DNA of 64,000 nt from AG25 sp035518815 (GTDB taxonomy: Bacteria > Gemmatimonadota > Gemmatimonadetes > Gemmatimonadales > GWC2-71-9), in the NCBI GenBank assembly GCA_035518815.1, contig DATIXG010000109.1, forward strand, positions 1 to 64,000. The letters are read 5' to 3'. Positions within the stretch are counted from its first letter, which is position 1; the number at the start of each line of letters is the position of its first letter. Below are positions 37,086 to 44,936 of this stretch, one piece after another. Below the pieces are notes generated by a model. It searched no databases. It saw only the letters and a program-made list of their open reading frames with translations, and was not told the origin of the DNA. Both the position numbers and the translations under genes were made by a program.

Positions 37086-37542
37086 CAAGCGGTTCTGGGA
37101 AGGCATCGAGCGAGTCCCCTTTGCCGTCCGGCGCTACCTTGGCGGTGGCTTTGGCTCGCGCCGGGTCACCGGCGCCGTCCGTCCCACCGCTCCGCGACGA
37201 CAACAGGAGCACTTCTCGCGCGATGACCTCGGTGGTGTACCGCGTCTGCTTTTCACGATCTTCCCAGGTCCGGTATTCGATCCGACCCTCGATGTAGACG
37301 CGGTCACCCTTCTTCATATACTTCTCGGCGACGTCCGCCAGCTGGCCGCCGGCACCTTTGTTATTCCAGCACACAACGCGGTGCCATTCCGTCTTTTCCT
37401 GCTTCTCCCCGCCCTGCCCGGTCCACTGACGGCTCGTGGCCAGAGACAGGGTGGCGACGCGAGAACCGTTATTGGTGCTGCGCACCTCGGGATCGGCCCC
37501 TAAGTTCCCGATCAGCATGACCTTATTCAGGCTCCGGCTCAC
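37057..37542 (-). CDS. ssb: Single-stranded DNA-binding protein
   Basis: A 161-residue SSB. OB-fold: NKVMLIGNLGADPEVRSTNNGSRVATLSLATS, TEWHRVVCW, GDRVYIEGRIEYRTWEDREKQTRYTTEVIA. Acidic C-terminal tail ends EEDDDLPF, the site that recruits repair and replication partners. GTG start (37540-37542) with GGAGG five bases upstream; the longer open frame before it runs into the promoter region. Confidence 0.96.
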   Translation of the reverse strand: MSRSLNKVMLIGNLGADPEVRSTNNGSRVATLSLATSRQWTGQGGEKQEKTEWHRVVCWNNKGAGGQLADVAEKYMKKGDRVYIEGRIEYRTWEDREKQTRYTTEVIAREVLLLSSRSGGTDGAGDPARAKATAKVAPDGKGDSLDAFPEPLDEEDDDLPF

Positions 37543-37589
37543 GATGACCTCCAGCGCTTGCAGCGGGCGGGGCACCAAGGATGCCCCAC

Positions 37590-37618
37590 AGTATATGAAT
37601 CGCAAGTTATTCTGTCAA
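37590..37618 (-). promoter_or_regulatory. Near-consensus promoter upstream of ssb
   Basis: Minus strand TTGACA (37613-37618), 17 nt, TATACT (37590-37595). Transcription would start near 37583, leaving a leader of about 40 nt. A 6-bp inverted repeat (GGGGCA/TGCCCC, 37569-37587) overlaps the start site. It may drive the whole ssb-hemA-tol run. Confidence 0.7.
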
Positions 37619-37644
37619 TCAAAGATACGCCACTTGGATCCGAT

Positions 37645-38016
37645 TCATGCGCGCGGCTCGGAGTAACCGATTCGGGTCCGCAGAATGACCGCGTCCTCCG
37701 TCGGGAAACGGTAATACCCCGGCCGACGGCCGACCTCAGTGAACCCGAGCGCGGCGTAGAGACGCTGCGCGGCCGCGTTCGACTCCCGAACCTCGAGGAA
37801 CACATTGACGACACCCTCGTCGCCGAGACGCGATAGCATCGACTCAATGAGGGCGCGCCCGACGCCCCGGCGGCGCTGATCCGGCGCCACGCCGAGGTTC
37901 AGAATCTCGCCTTCGTCGACGGCGTGGTGTGCGATCGAGTAGCCGACGACCGCGTCGCCTACCACGGCGACGAGAAACGGTGCGCCGGACTCGGCGCATT
38001 CGTGGAAATCGCGCAC
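37645..38016 (-). CDS. rimI: Ribosomal-protein-alanine N-acetyltransferase RimI (5' end unclear)
   Basis: GNAT acetyltransferase expected to acetylate ribosomal protein S18. From the GTG at 38014-38016 it reads 123 residues with NLGVAPDQRRRGVGRALIESML, the acetyl-CoA loop, and VFLEVRESNAAAQRLYAALGF. Yet the same frame stays open upstream to about 38100, reading RIRAARPADVAAVVAIERIAFSDPWS, which is the normal RimI N-terminus, with no ATG, GTG or TTG. The true start may be non-canonical, or one base may be missing; an ATG at 38121-38123 lies in the neighbouring frame. Confidence 0.85.
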   Translation of the reverse strand: MRDFHECAESGAPFLVAVVGDAVVGYSIAHHAVDEGEILNLGVAPDQRRRGVGRALIESMLSRLGDEGVVNVFLEVRESNAAAQRLYAALGFTEVGRRPGYYRFPTEDAVILRTRIGYSEPRA

Positions 38017-38068
38017 CGACCACGGATCTGAGAAGGCGATCCGCTCGATCGCGACGACCGCGGCTACG

Positions 38069-38815
38069 TCAGCCGGACGGGCTGCTCGGATTCGGAAGAG
38101 GGCGCCCGTGACGAGCCTCCCATTTGACTTGCGCCTCGGCCGGCCGGCCGTACATCGGCTCGGCGGTGAGCACGTCGACGACCCTGCCAGCGCCGTCGTG
38201 AGATAGCAGCGTCAGCAGCATCGTGGCGGCAGGGGGCAAATTCTCCGGTGCGACGGGGTCCGTGCCCGTCCAGGATCGCGCGGCGGCAGTGTAGCGGATG
38301 GCGCCGTCGCCCACCACCAGTCTGGGGCGTTCGGGCGCGACGCGCACGAACTCGTCCACCGTCATCACCGCGGGAGGGACGAGCGTCTCGACCCGTTGCG
38401 GGTGGATGCGATAGAGCGCTCCGTACACCTGCCCGCGTAACGCATCGAAGCATGCGGCGATCGGGACGGGACCGACCTTCACCGCGGCGCCGGCGGCCGC
38501 CGCCAGGAGCGAGGGGATCGTCACCAGCTCGAGGCCCGCCTCGTGGGCCAGGCCTTTGGCGGCTGCCCACCCGATCCGCAAACCGGTGAAGCTGCCGGGC
38601 CCATCTCCCACCACGATCCCATCGAGATCGGCGGGCCTCATGCCGACGCGCTCGAGAGTGAAATCCACCAGCCGCACGATCTCGGCCGCGTGCCGGCGTG
38701 CGCCCTGTACGTGGGCGCCGCTCTCGGCCCGCACGCCCGCCGAGGCCTCCCGAAGACCAAGGGCGACGCTCGCGATGTCGGTCGCCGTGTCAATCGCGAG
38801 CCAGTAGCCACTCAC
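38069..38815 (-). CDS. tsaB: tRNA threonylcarbamoyladenosine biosynthesis protein TsaB
   Basis: A 248-residue ASKHA-fold protein that partners TsaD in making the t6A37 modification of tRNA. Starts MSGYWLAIDTATDIASVALG, with GIVVGDGPGSFTGLRIGWAAAKGLA as the family signature. It lies between tsaE and rimI, a conserved trio. Its last 23 codons overlap the open part of the rimI frame. Confidence 0.93.
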   Translation of the reverse strand: MSGYWLAIDTATDIASVALGLREASAGVRAESGAHVQGARRHAAEIVRLVDFTLERVGMRPADLDGIVVGDGPGSFTGLRIGWAAAKGLAHEAGLELVTIPSLLAAAAGAAVKVGPVPIAACFDALRGQVYGALYRIHPQRVETLVPPAVMTVDEFVRVAPERPRLVVGDGAIRYTAAARSWTGTDPVAPENLPPAATMLLTLLSHDGAGRVVDVLTAEPMYGRPAEAQVKWEARHGRPLPNPSSPSG

Positions 38816-38834
38816 CGGCGGGTTCCCACTGTCG

Positions 38835-39263
38835 TCACCGAATCTCTTCCAGCTCTCTCGTGTCGGGATCGCTACCGTAGGCCAGTCGAAAGTGGCGGTC
38901 GAGGGTCGGCGCCCACGGTCCGGCGCGTTCCGGCCACTCGATCAGGATCGTCGCCCCGGCGCGTATCATGTCGTCGAAGCCCAGGTCTTGCGCCTCGGCC
39001 GGGGAGCGCAAGCGGTAGCAGTCGACGTGATAGACCGGGCGCCCGGCTGCCTCGTACTGATGCACCAAGGCGTAGGTCGGACTCGTCGCGGCGGCACGCG
39101 CGCCGAGGCCGCGACAGATCGCCTGTACGAGCGCGGTCTTGCCGGTGCCGAGGTCGCCCGTCAGGCCGATGATCCGGGCAGTGGCCGGCGGCGCGAGGCT
39201 CCGGCCCAAGGCCTCACCGAACCGGCTGAGCTCGTCCGCGCTCAGGCGCCTGGGGCCGGTCAT
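38835..39263 (-). CDS. tsaE: tRNA threonylcarbamoyladenosine biosynthesis ATPase TsaE
   Basis: A 142-residue ATPase that regulates the TsaB/TsaD complex in t6A synthesis. Walker A GLTGDLGTGKTALVQAI, then SPTYALVHQYE, HVDCYRL and TILIEWPER, all TsaE signatures. The start overlaps the uvrB 3' end by 50 nt in another frame. Confidence 0.94.
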   Translation of the reverse strand: MTGPRRLSADELSRFGEALGRSLAPPATARIIGLTGDLGTGKTALVQAICRGLGARAAATSPTYALVHQYEAAGRPVYHVDCYRLRSPAEAQDLGFDDMIRAGATILIEWPERAGPWAPTLDRHFRLAYGSDPDTRELEEIR

Positions 39264-41232
39264 CGGCAGCCTTCAGCTCGAGGATTTGGTCCCGAACAAG
39301 CGCCGCGAGCTCGAAGTCGAGCTCCTCGGCCGCGGCCTGCATCTGCTGCTCGAGCAGCTGGATCAGCGCGGCCCGCTCGGTGGCATTCGCAGGACGGTGC
39401 ACGGCCGGTGCCGGCCGGCTGGTCTTCGCGTCGGCGACGCGGGTGGCGAAGCGGACCTGATCCACCGATTTGACGATCGAACGGGGCGTGACGGAGTGCG
39501 CGACGTTGTACTCCCGCTGCAGCGTGCGCCGGCGTGCCATCTCGTCCAGCGCGCGCTGCATCGATCCGGTCATGCGGTCGGCGTACAGCACCGCCTGGCC
39601 GTGCAGGTGGCGCGCCGCGCGGCCCACGGTCTGGATCAGCGAGCGGTCGGAGCGGAGAAAGCCTTCCTGGTCAGCGTCGAGTACCGCGACGAGGGACACC
39701 TCGGGCAGATCGAGGCCTTCCCGCAGGAGATTGATCCCGACCAGCACGTCGAACTCGCCCAGCCGCAGCCCTCGAATGATCTCGACGCGCTCGATCGCGT
39801 CGATCTCGGAATGGAGGTACCGCACGCGCACGCCGTGCTGCTGCAGGTAGTCCGTCAGGTCCTCGGCCATGCGCTTGGTGAGGGTGGTCACGAGCACCCG
39901 TTCGCGGCGCTGCTCGCGCAAGCGGATTTCGTGCAACAGGTCGTCCACCTGCCCTTTCACCGGACGAACCTGCACCTCGGGATCGACGAGCCCGGTCGGG
40001 CGGATGATCTGCTCGACCACGACGCCACCCGACAGCGCCAGCTCTTCGGTTCCGGGCGTCGCCGAAACGAAGATCATGCGGGGTACGAGGGCCATGAACT
40101 CGTCCATGCGCAGCGGCCGGTTGTCGAGCGCCGACGGCAACCGGAATCCGTAGTCCACCAGCGTCTGCTTGCGCGAGCGATCGCCTTCGTACATCCCTCC
40201 GACCTGCGGCATGGTCTGGTGGGACTCGTCGATGATGCAGAGGTAGTCATCGGGAAAGTAGTCGAGGAGGCACGCCGGCCGCTCACCTGGCGCGCGGCCT
40301 GTGAGATGGCGCGAATAGTTCTCGATCCCCGCGCAGCGACCGACCTCGAGCAGCATATCGATGTCGAAATGGGTGCGGGACTCGAGGCGCTGCGCTTCGA
40401 GCAGCTTGTTCTGCCCGCGCAACTCGGCCAGCCGCTCGCGCAGTTCCGCGCGGATCGCCGTGACGGCGCGCTCCACCGTTTGCCGCTGCGTGACGAAATG
40501 GGTGGCCGGGTAGATGGCGCAGCGCGTCAAGGGAGTGATCACGTTCCCCGTGAGCGGATCGATTTTGGCGATCCGCTCGACGGTGTCGCCCCAGAATTCG
40601 ACCCGCACCGCCTGCTCGTCGTAAGCGGGGAAGACCTCGACGGTGTCACCCCGGACCCGGAATGTGCCGCGGTCGAAGCCCACGTCGTTCCGCTGGTACT
40701 GTACGCGCACCAGGTCTGCGAGGAGCGTGTCACGTCCCCGCTCTTCGCCCACGCCGGCGGTGACGAGGAGCGCCCGGTAGACGTCGGGGTCGCCCAAGCC
40801 GTAGATCGCGGACACACTCGCGACGATGACGACGTCATCGCGCTCCATCAGGCTCGACGTCGCCCGCAAGCGCAAGCGATCGATGTCGTCGTTGATGGAG
40901 GAGTCCTTCGCGATGTAGGTGTCGGTCTGGGGGACGTAGGCCTCGGGCTGGTAGTAGTCATAGTACGAGATGAAGAACTCGACGGCGTTGCGCGGAAAGA
41001 AGGCCTTCAGCTCCCCGTACAGCTGCGCCGCGAGGGTCTTGTTATGGGACAGCACGAGCGCGGGACGCCCGAGACCGGCGATGGTGTGCGCCATCGTGAG
41101 TGTCTTGCCCGACCCGGTGACGCCCAGCAGCGTCTGGTAGCGGTCGCCGCGCGCGAGGCCCGCCCCAAGCTCGCGGATGGCCCGAGGCTGATCGCCTGCC
41201 GGCAGGAATGGTGAGACGAGATCGAACGGCAT
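39214..41232 (-). CDS. uvrB: UvrABC system protein B
   Basis: A 672-residue excision-repair helicase. Walker A GVTGSGKT, the beta-hairpin YYDYYQPEAYVPQTDTYIAKDSS, DESH motif CIIDESHQTMPQ, helicase motif VGINLLREGLDLPEVSLVA, QTVGRAARH, and a C-terminal UVR domain (LIQLLEQQMQAAAEELDFELAALVRDQI) that binds UvrC. The last 17 residues after the UVR domain are extra and lie over the tsaE start. It begins just after the relA/spoT stop. Confidence 0.97.
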   Translation of the reverse strand: MPFDLVSPFLPAGDQPRAIRELGAGLARGDRYQTLLGVTGSGKTLTMAHTIAGLGRPALVLSHNKTLAAQLYGELKAFFPRNAVEFFISYYDYYQPEAYVPQTDTYIAKDSSINDDIDRLRLRATSSLMERDDVVIVASVSAIYGLGDPDVYRALLVTAGVGEERGRDTLLADLVRVQYQRNDVGFDRGTFRVRGDTVEVFPAYDEQAVRVEFWGDTVERIAKIDPLTGNVITPLTRCAIYPATHFVTQRQTVERAVTAIRAELRERLAELRGQNKLLEAQRLESRTHFDIDMLLEVGRCAGIENYSRHLTGRAPGERPACLLDYFPDDYLCIIDESHQTMPQVGGMYEGDRSRKQTLVDYGFRLPSALDNRPLRMDEFMALVPRMIFVSATPGTEELALSGGVVVEQIIRPTGLVDPEVQVRPVKGQVDDLLHEIRLREQRRERVLVTTLTKRMAEDLTDYLQQHGVRVRYLHSEIDAIERVEIIRGLRLGEFDVLVGINLLREGLDLPEVSLVAVLDADQEGFLRSDRSLIQTVGRAARHLHGQAVLYADRMTGSMQRALDEMARRRTLQREYNVAHSVTPRSIVKSVDQVRFATRVADAKTSRPAPAVHRPANATERAALIQLLEQQMQAAAEELDFELAALVRDQILELKAADDRPQAPERGRAQPVR

Positions 41233-41238
41233 GCGACG

Positions 41239-43395
41239 CTAGGGACCTGCGTCGTGGCGGGCGACGTCGGTGACGCCTTTCACCTTCCGAATAGCCCGGA
41301 TGACCTTGTTCAAATGGCTCTGGTTCTCGACCTCCACGAGCACCGCGCCGAGCACCGCGCCATCGCGGCTGGTGAGCTCGACGGACCGGATCGTGGTGTC
41401 CGAGCCGCTGATCGCCTCGCAGATGTCGGCGTACAGACTGCGACGATCCTCGCCGTGCACCGCGAGGCGCACGACGAACGTCTCGCCCTTCGACTCTTGC
41501 CAGTCGATTTCCACCCGCCGCTCCGCCTCGGTCGACAGGGTCAGCAGGTTGGGGCAATCGGCGCGATGGATCGAGATCCCCCGACCCTGGCTCACGTAGC
41601 CCACGACCGGGTCGCCCGGCACCGGCTGGCAGCATTGGGCGTAACGCACCATCAGGCCGTCGACGCCCTGAATCTTGATCCCGCGTCCGAGGCGCAGACG
41701 CTCGATGACCCGCCCCAGACCCGTCTTGGGAGGCTGGAGGTCCTCGGGCGCCAGGTCGGGATAGAGCGCCCGCATGACCTGCCCCACCGGGATGTCGCCG
41801 CGCCCGAGCGCCGCCTGCAGCTGCTCCGCCGTTCCGACGGACAACGTGGTGGCGGCCTTCGCCAGGCGCGGAGGGTCCGGCGGCTCGAGACGCCGACGTT
41901 GCACCTCGCGGGCCAGCATCTCGCGGCCGATCCCAAGACTGAGGACGTGCTCTTCCTGCTTGGTCCACTGGCGGATCTTGTGGCGCGCCCGCGCCGTGTG
42001 GACGTGGGCCAGCCAGTCGCGCGACGGCTTGGCCTGCGCGCTGGTGAGGATCTCGACCGTGTCGCCGTTCTTGAGCGGCCGATGGAGCGGCGCAATCCGC
42101 CCGTTGATCCGGGCGCCCTGGCAGTGCTGGCCCACTTCGGTGTGGACCGCAAACGCGAAGTCGATCGGCGTGGCGCCCTTGGGCAGCCGCTTCACGTCAC
42201 CGCGCGGCGTGAACACGAAGATCTCGTCCTGATACAGGTCGATCTTGAGGAACTCGAGGAATTCCTCCGGCGTGTGCGCGTCCTGCTGCAGCTCGATCAG
42301 CTGGCGGAACCACGCGAGGTGCCGATCCAGCTCGTCCCCGCCCTTCCGCTCCTGATAGAGCCAGTGGGCCGCGATGCCGTACTCGGCGGTCCGGTGCATC
42401 TCCCGAGTGCGAATCTGGATCTCGTACAGCTGGCCCTCGGGGCCGAAGACCGTGGTATGCAGGGACTGATACCCGTTGGACTTCGGGCTTGCGATGTAGT
42501 CCTTGATGCGCTCCTGGAGCGGGGTCCACTTGTGGTGGATCACCCCAAGGGCGTGATAGCACTCGGGAATACTGTTGACCAGTACGCGCACCGCGAGGAG
42601 ATCGTAAATCTCCTCGAAGGGTTTGCCGCGTTTCTTCATCTTCTTGTAGATCGACCAGAGGTTCTTCGGCCGCCCGGTGATATCGACCCCCTCGAGCCCC
42701 GCGTTGGCCAGCTCGAGCGCGAGCGGCTCATGCAGGCGCTGGATTGTGCGCTCGCGCTCGGCCTTCTTGGCACGAACCTGTCGCGAGAGCGCCCGGTAGT
42801 CCTCGGGCTCCAGGAACTTGAAGGCCAAATCTTCGAGCTCGGCCTTCACGCCCGCCATCCCAAACCGATGCGCGAGCGGGGCGTAAATCTCGCGCGTTTC
42901 GAGCGCGATCCGGCGCTGTCGCTCGGGATCGAGGTGCTCGAGCGTCCGCATGTTGTGGACCCGGTCGGCGAGCTTGATGATGATGACCCGGGCGTCCTTC
43001 GCCACCGAGAGGAGCAGCTTGCGGTAGTTCTCCGCCTGCTCTTCGGCGCTCGAGCGGAACGTCAGCGACGAGAGCTTGGTCAGGCCATCGACCAGCGTCG
43101 CGACCTCCGTGCCGAAATCCTGCCGGATCTGGTCGAGCGACACGTCGGAGTCCTCGACGACGTCGTGCAGCAAGGCGGCGGCGATCGTCGTCGAGTCCAT
43201 CTGCAGCTCCGCCAGGAGTGTGGCCACCGCGACGCTGTGCGAGAGGAAATCATCGCCGGACTTGCGTTTTTGGCCGCGGTGCGCCTGCGCGCTGACCCGG
43301 TAGGCGCGGGTCAGCAGGTCCACGTCGAGCCGCTCGATCTGCGCGGCCACGGCCTTGGCGAGCTCGGGAGCGAGCAGCGGCACCGTGCTGGTCAC
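41239..43395 (-). CDS. RelA/SpoT-type (p)ppGpp synthetase/hydrolase
   Basis: A 718-residue bifunctional Rel protein that makes and degrades (p)ppGpp. HD hydrolase (ALLHDVVEDSD, about 68-80), synthetase (SPKSNGYQSLHTTVFG, about 298-313), TGS domain near 393 (GDVKRLPKGATPIDFAFAVHTEVG), the zinc-finger-like helical region, and a C-terminal ACT domain. GTG start at 43393-43395 overlaps the radC stop as GTGA. It is probably the only Rel protein visible here and should respond to starvation. Confidence 0.96.
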   Translation of the reverse strand: MTSTVPLLAPELAKAVAAQIERLDVDLLTRAYRVSAQAHRGQKRKSGDDFLSHSVAVATLLAELQMDSTTIAAALLHDVVEDSDVSLDQIRQDFGTEVATLVDGLTKLSSLTFRSSAEEQAENYRKLLLSVAKDARVIIIKLADRVHNMRTLEHLDPERQRRIALETREIYAPLAHRFGMAGVKAELEDLAFKFLEPEDYRALSRQVRAKKAERERTIQRLHEPLALELANAGLEGVDITGRPKNLWSIYKKMKKRGKPFEEIYDLLAVRVLVNSIPECYHALGVIHHKWTPLQERIKDYIASPKSNGYQSLHTTVFGPEGQLYEIQIRTREMHRTAEYGIAAHWLYQERKGGDELDRHLAWFRQLIELQQDAHTPEEFLEFLKIDLYQDEIFVFTPRGDVKRLPKGATPIDFAFAVHTEVGQHCQGARINGRIAPLHRPLKNGDTVEILTSAQAKPSRDWLAHVHTARARHKIRQWTKQEEHVLSLGIGREMLAREVQRRRLEPPDPPRLAKAATTLSVGTAEQLQAALGRGDIPVGQVMRALYPDLAPEDLQPPKTGLGRVIERLRLGRGIKIQGVDGLMVRYAQCCQPVPGDPVVGYVSQGRGISIHRADCPNLLTLSTEAERRVEIDWQESKGETFVVRLAVHGEDRRSLYADICEAISGSDTTIRSVELTSRDGAVLGAVLVEVENQSHLNKVIRAIRKVKGVTDVARHDAGP

Positions 43396-44075
43396 AACAA
43401 GCCCGTCTCGGCGAAACTCACGTAGCGATCGCCTCCCACGATCACGTGATCGTAGACCGGCACGTCGAGCAGCCGTCCGGCATCGACGAGCTGCCGCGTC
43501 ACCGCCCGGTCGTCCGCCGAGGGCGTCGGGTCGCCGCTCGGGTGATTGTGCACGACGATAATCCCCGCCGCCGCCTCCACGATGGCGGCGCGGAACACTT
43601 CCCGCGGGTGGACCAGCGAACTGTTCAGAATCCCCCGGGTGATCAGCAAGTCGCCCTTCACCTGACTCTGGCTTCCGAGCGCGAGCACGTGAAACTCCTC
43701 GACCACGAGGTCGCGCAGGCGCGGCGCGTAGTAGCGGTGCACGTCCGCTGGTGTCGCGATCCGGTGGGGCGGCGGGGTCTCCTCCGCGCTCACGCGGCGG
43801 CCCAACTCGAGCGCGGCCGCCATGCGGGCCGCCTTGCCCCGCCCCACACCCGGGACGCCCACCCACTCTGCGGCGGGCCGACTGGCGAGCCGCCGCAGCG
43901 AACCATCTACGCGCGCCAAGACCGCACCCGCCACTGCGAGTGCGTCCTGGCCTGCGCATCCCGTTCCAAGGACTATGGCCAGGAGCTCCTGCCCAGTCAA
44001 CGCGGCAGGGCCGATGGTCCACAGGCGCTCACGGGGACGGTCGCGCTCGGGGTGCTCGGCGAGTCGAAGGGGCAT
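43392..44075 (-). CDS. radC: RadC-family JAMM protein
   Basis: A 227-residue protein, despite its name of unproven repair function. N-terminal helix-hairpin-helix (PAAEWVGVPGVGRGKAARMAAALELG), then the JAMM metal motif VVHNHPSGDPTPSADD near 187. Complete by length. Coupled to relA/spoT by GTGA, and it begins 70 nt below an outer-membrane barrel gene. Confidence 0.93.
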   Translation of the reverse strand: MPLRLAEHPERDRPRERLWTIGPAALTGQELLAIVLGTGCAGQDALAVAGAVLARVDGSLRRLASRPAAEWVGVPGVGRGKAARMAAALELGRRVSAEETPPPHRIATPADVHRYYAPRLRDLVVEEFHVLALGSQSQVKGDLLITRGILNSSLVHPREVFRAAIVEAAAGIIVVHNHPSGDPTPSADDRAVTRQLVDAGRLLDVPVYDHVIVGGDRYVSFAETGLL

Positions 44076-44111
44076 CTCGCCAAGCTAGCCCGCCCCAAGC
44101 GCCTACCCGCA

Positions 44112-44137
44112 TCCGATCCTCTCGCACGAGGATCGGA
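44112..44137. other. Hairpin between radC and the barrel gene
   Basis: A 10-bp stem (TCCGATCCTC pairing with GAGGATCGGA) with a 6-nt loop, next to AAAAAA at 44137-44142. The A-run is on the plus strand after the hairpin, so on the minus strand the T-run comes before the stem. It is not a standard terminator for the minus-strand barrel gene; it may be a regulatory or processing hairpin in the spacer. Confidence 0.5.
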
Positions 44138-44145
44138 AAAAACGG

Positions 44146-44733
44146 CTAGAAGGCGAAGCCCGCCAGGAGCAGGAAGGAGCGGGTCTTGTAGCTGGCGGAG
44201 CTCGTGACGGTGCTGAGCTTCAAGTCCGTGAGGCCGTAGAGGTAGCGGCCTTCCAGGCTCAGCCCATGCCCCGCGCCGAGCCGGACGCCTGCCCCGATCA
44301 CCGCGGCGTAGCTCGTCTTGGGACGATCGCCGTCCGAACAGTCGCCTACCCCGTCGTGACATTTCAGCTCGAATGAGACCTGGGGACCTGCATAGACGAA
44401 CGGGGCCGCGCCGGGGGTCGGAAGCGTCGCCATCAAGTAGACCGGAACGTCGACGTAGTTCAACTCGCGCGAGTCGCCGCCGGTGGAGCTCTCGACACCC
44501 CGCTGGGCGTAGAGGGCCTCGATGCCGAGGCCGACCAGCCCGCTGCGGGACGGGCTCAGGGCCAGGCCGCCCGCGAAGCCGGTACGCTGATCCAGCTCTC
44601 CGGGCAACAGCCCACGGTTGGACACGTTGCCGTACGACAGGCCACCCTTGATACTCAGCATGCCCTGCGCATGCGCCGCTCGGGGCGCCACACTCGTGAG
44701 CAGGGCGGCGATAACCGCAAGTGCTCGTCGCAT
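44146..44733 (-). CDS. Outer-membrane beta-barrel protein
   Basis: A 195-residue protein with a signal peptide (MRRALAVIAALLTSVAPRAAHAQ). The mature part has short amphipathic beta-strands, paired Cys in ELKCHDGVGDCSDGD, and a C-terminal Phe (FLLLAGFAF) as in OMP insertion signals. It resembles the OmpW/OmpX-like eight-strand barrels. ATG at 44731-44733 has AGGAGG seven bases upstream, an unusually good site. No function beyond an OM barrel is assigned. Confidence 0.85.
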   Translation of the reverse strand: MRRALAVIAALLTSVAPRAAHAQGMLSIKGGLSYGNVSNRGLLPGELDQRTGFAGGLALSPSRSGLVGLGIEALYAQRGVESSTGGDSRELNYVDVPVYLMATLPTPGAAPFVYAGPQVSFELKCHDGVGDCSDGDRPKTSYAAVIGAGVRLGAGHGLSLEGRYLYGLTDLKLSTVTSSASYKTRSFLLLAGFAF

Positions 44734-44840
44734 TGTCAATCCTCCTATCCGAGAGTCCGATACAAGGGCGCGGGGCGAAGCAGCCGCCGCGCGTCCCTCA
44801 CATCCCGCCTACACTCGGTTGCGGGGATTGTTGCTGACGA

Positions 44841-44900
44841 ATGTGACCCGGGTGAGCGCGCTCACATGCGTTCCGCCTCCGCGCGCGTGAGGCACCTCAC
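44841..44900. repeat. Clustered GTGAG/CTCAC inverted repeats in the secA-barrel spacer
   Basis: A perfect 14-bp palindrome GTGAGCGCGCTCAC at 44852-44865, an outer ATGTGA/TCACAT pair at 44841-44867 and GTGAGG-CA-CCTCAC at 44887-44900. The spacing and repetition suggest operator sites, or a bidirectional secA 3' structure, upstream of the barrel gene. Confidence 0.55.
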
Positions 44901-44936
44901 AGGCCGCGAGGTTGCGTGAGCGCTACGGCGCGGCGC

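Noticed and set aside
44112..44142. Hairpin plus A-run as a terminator for the barrel gene
   Set aside because: On the minus strand the T-run precedes the stem, the wrong order for intrinsic termination.
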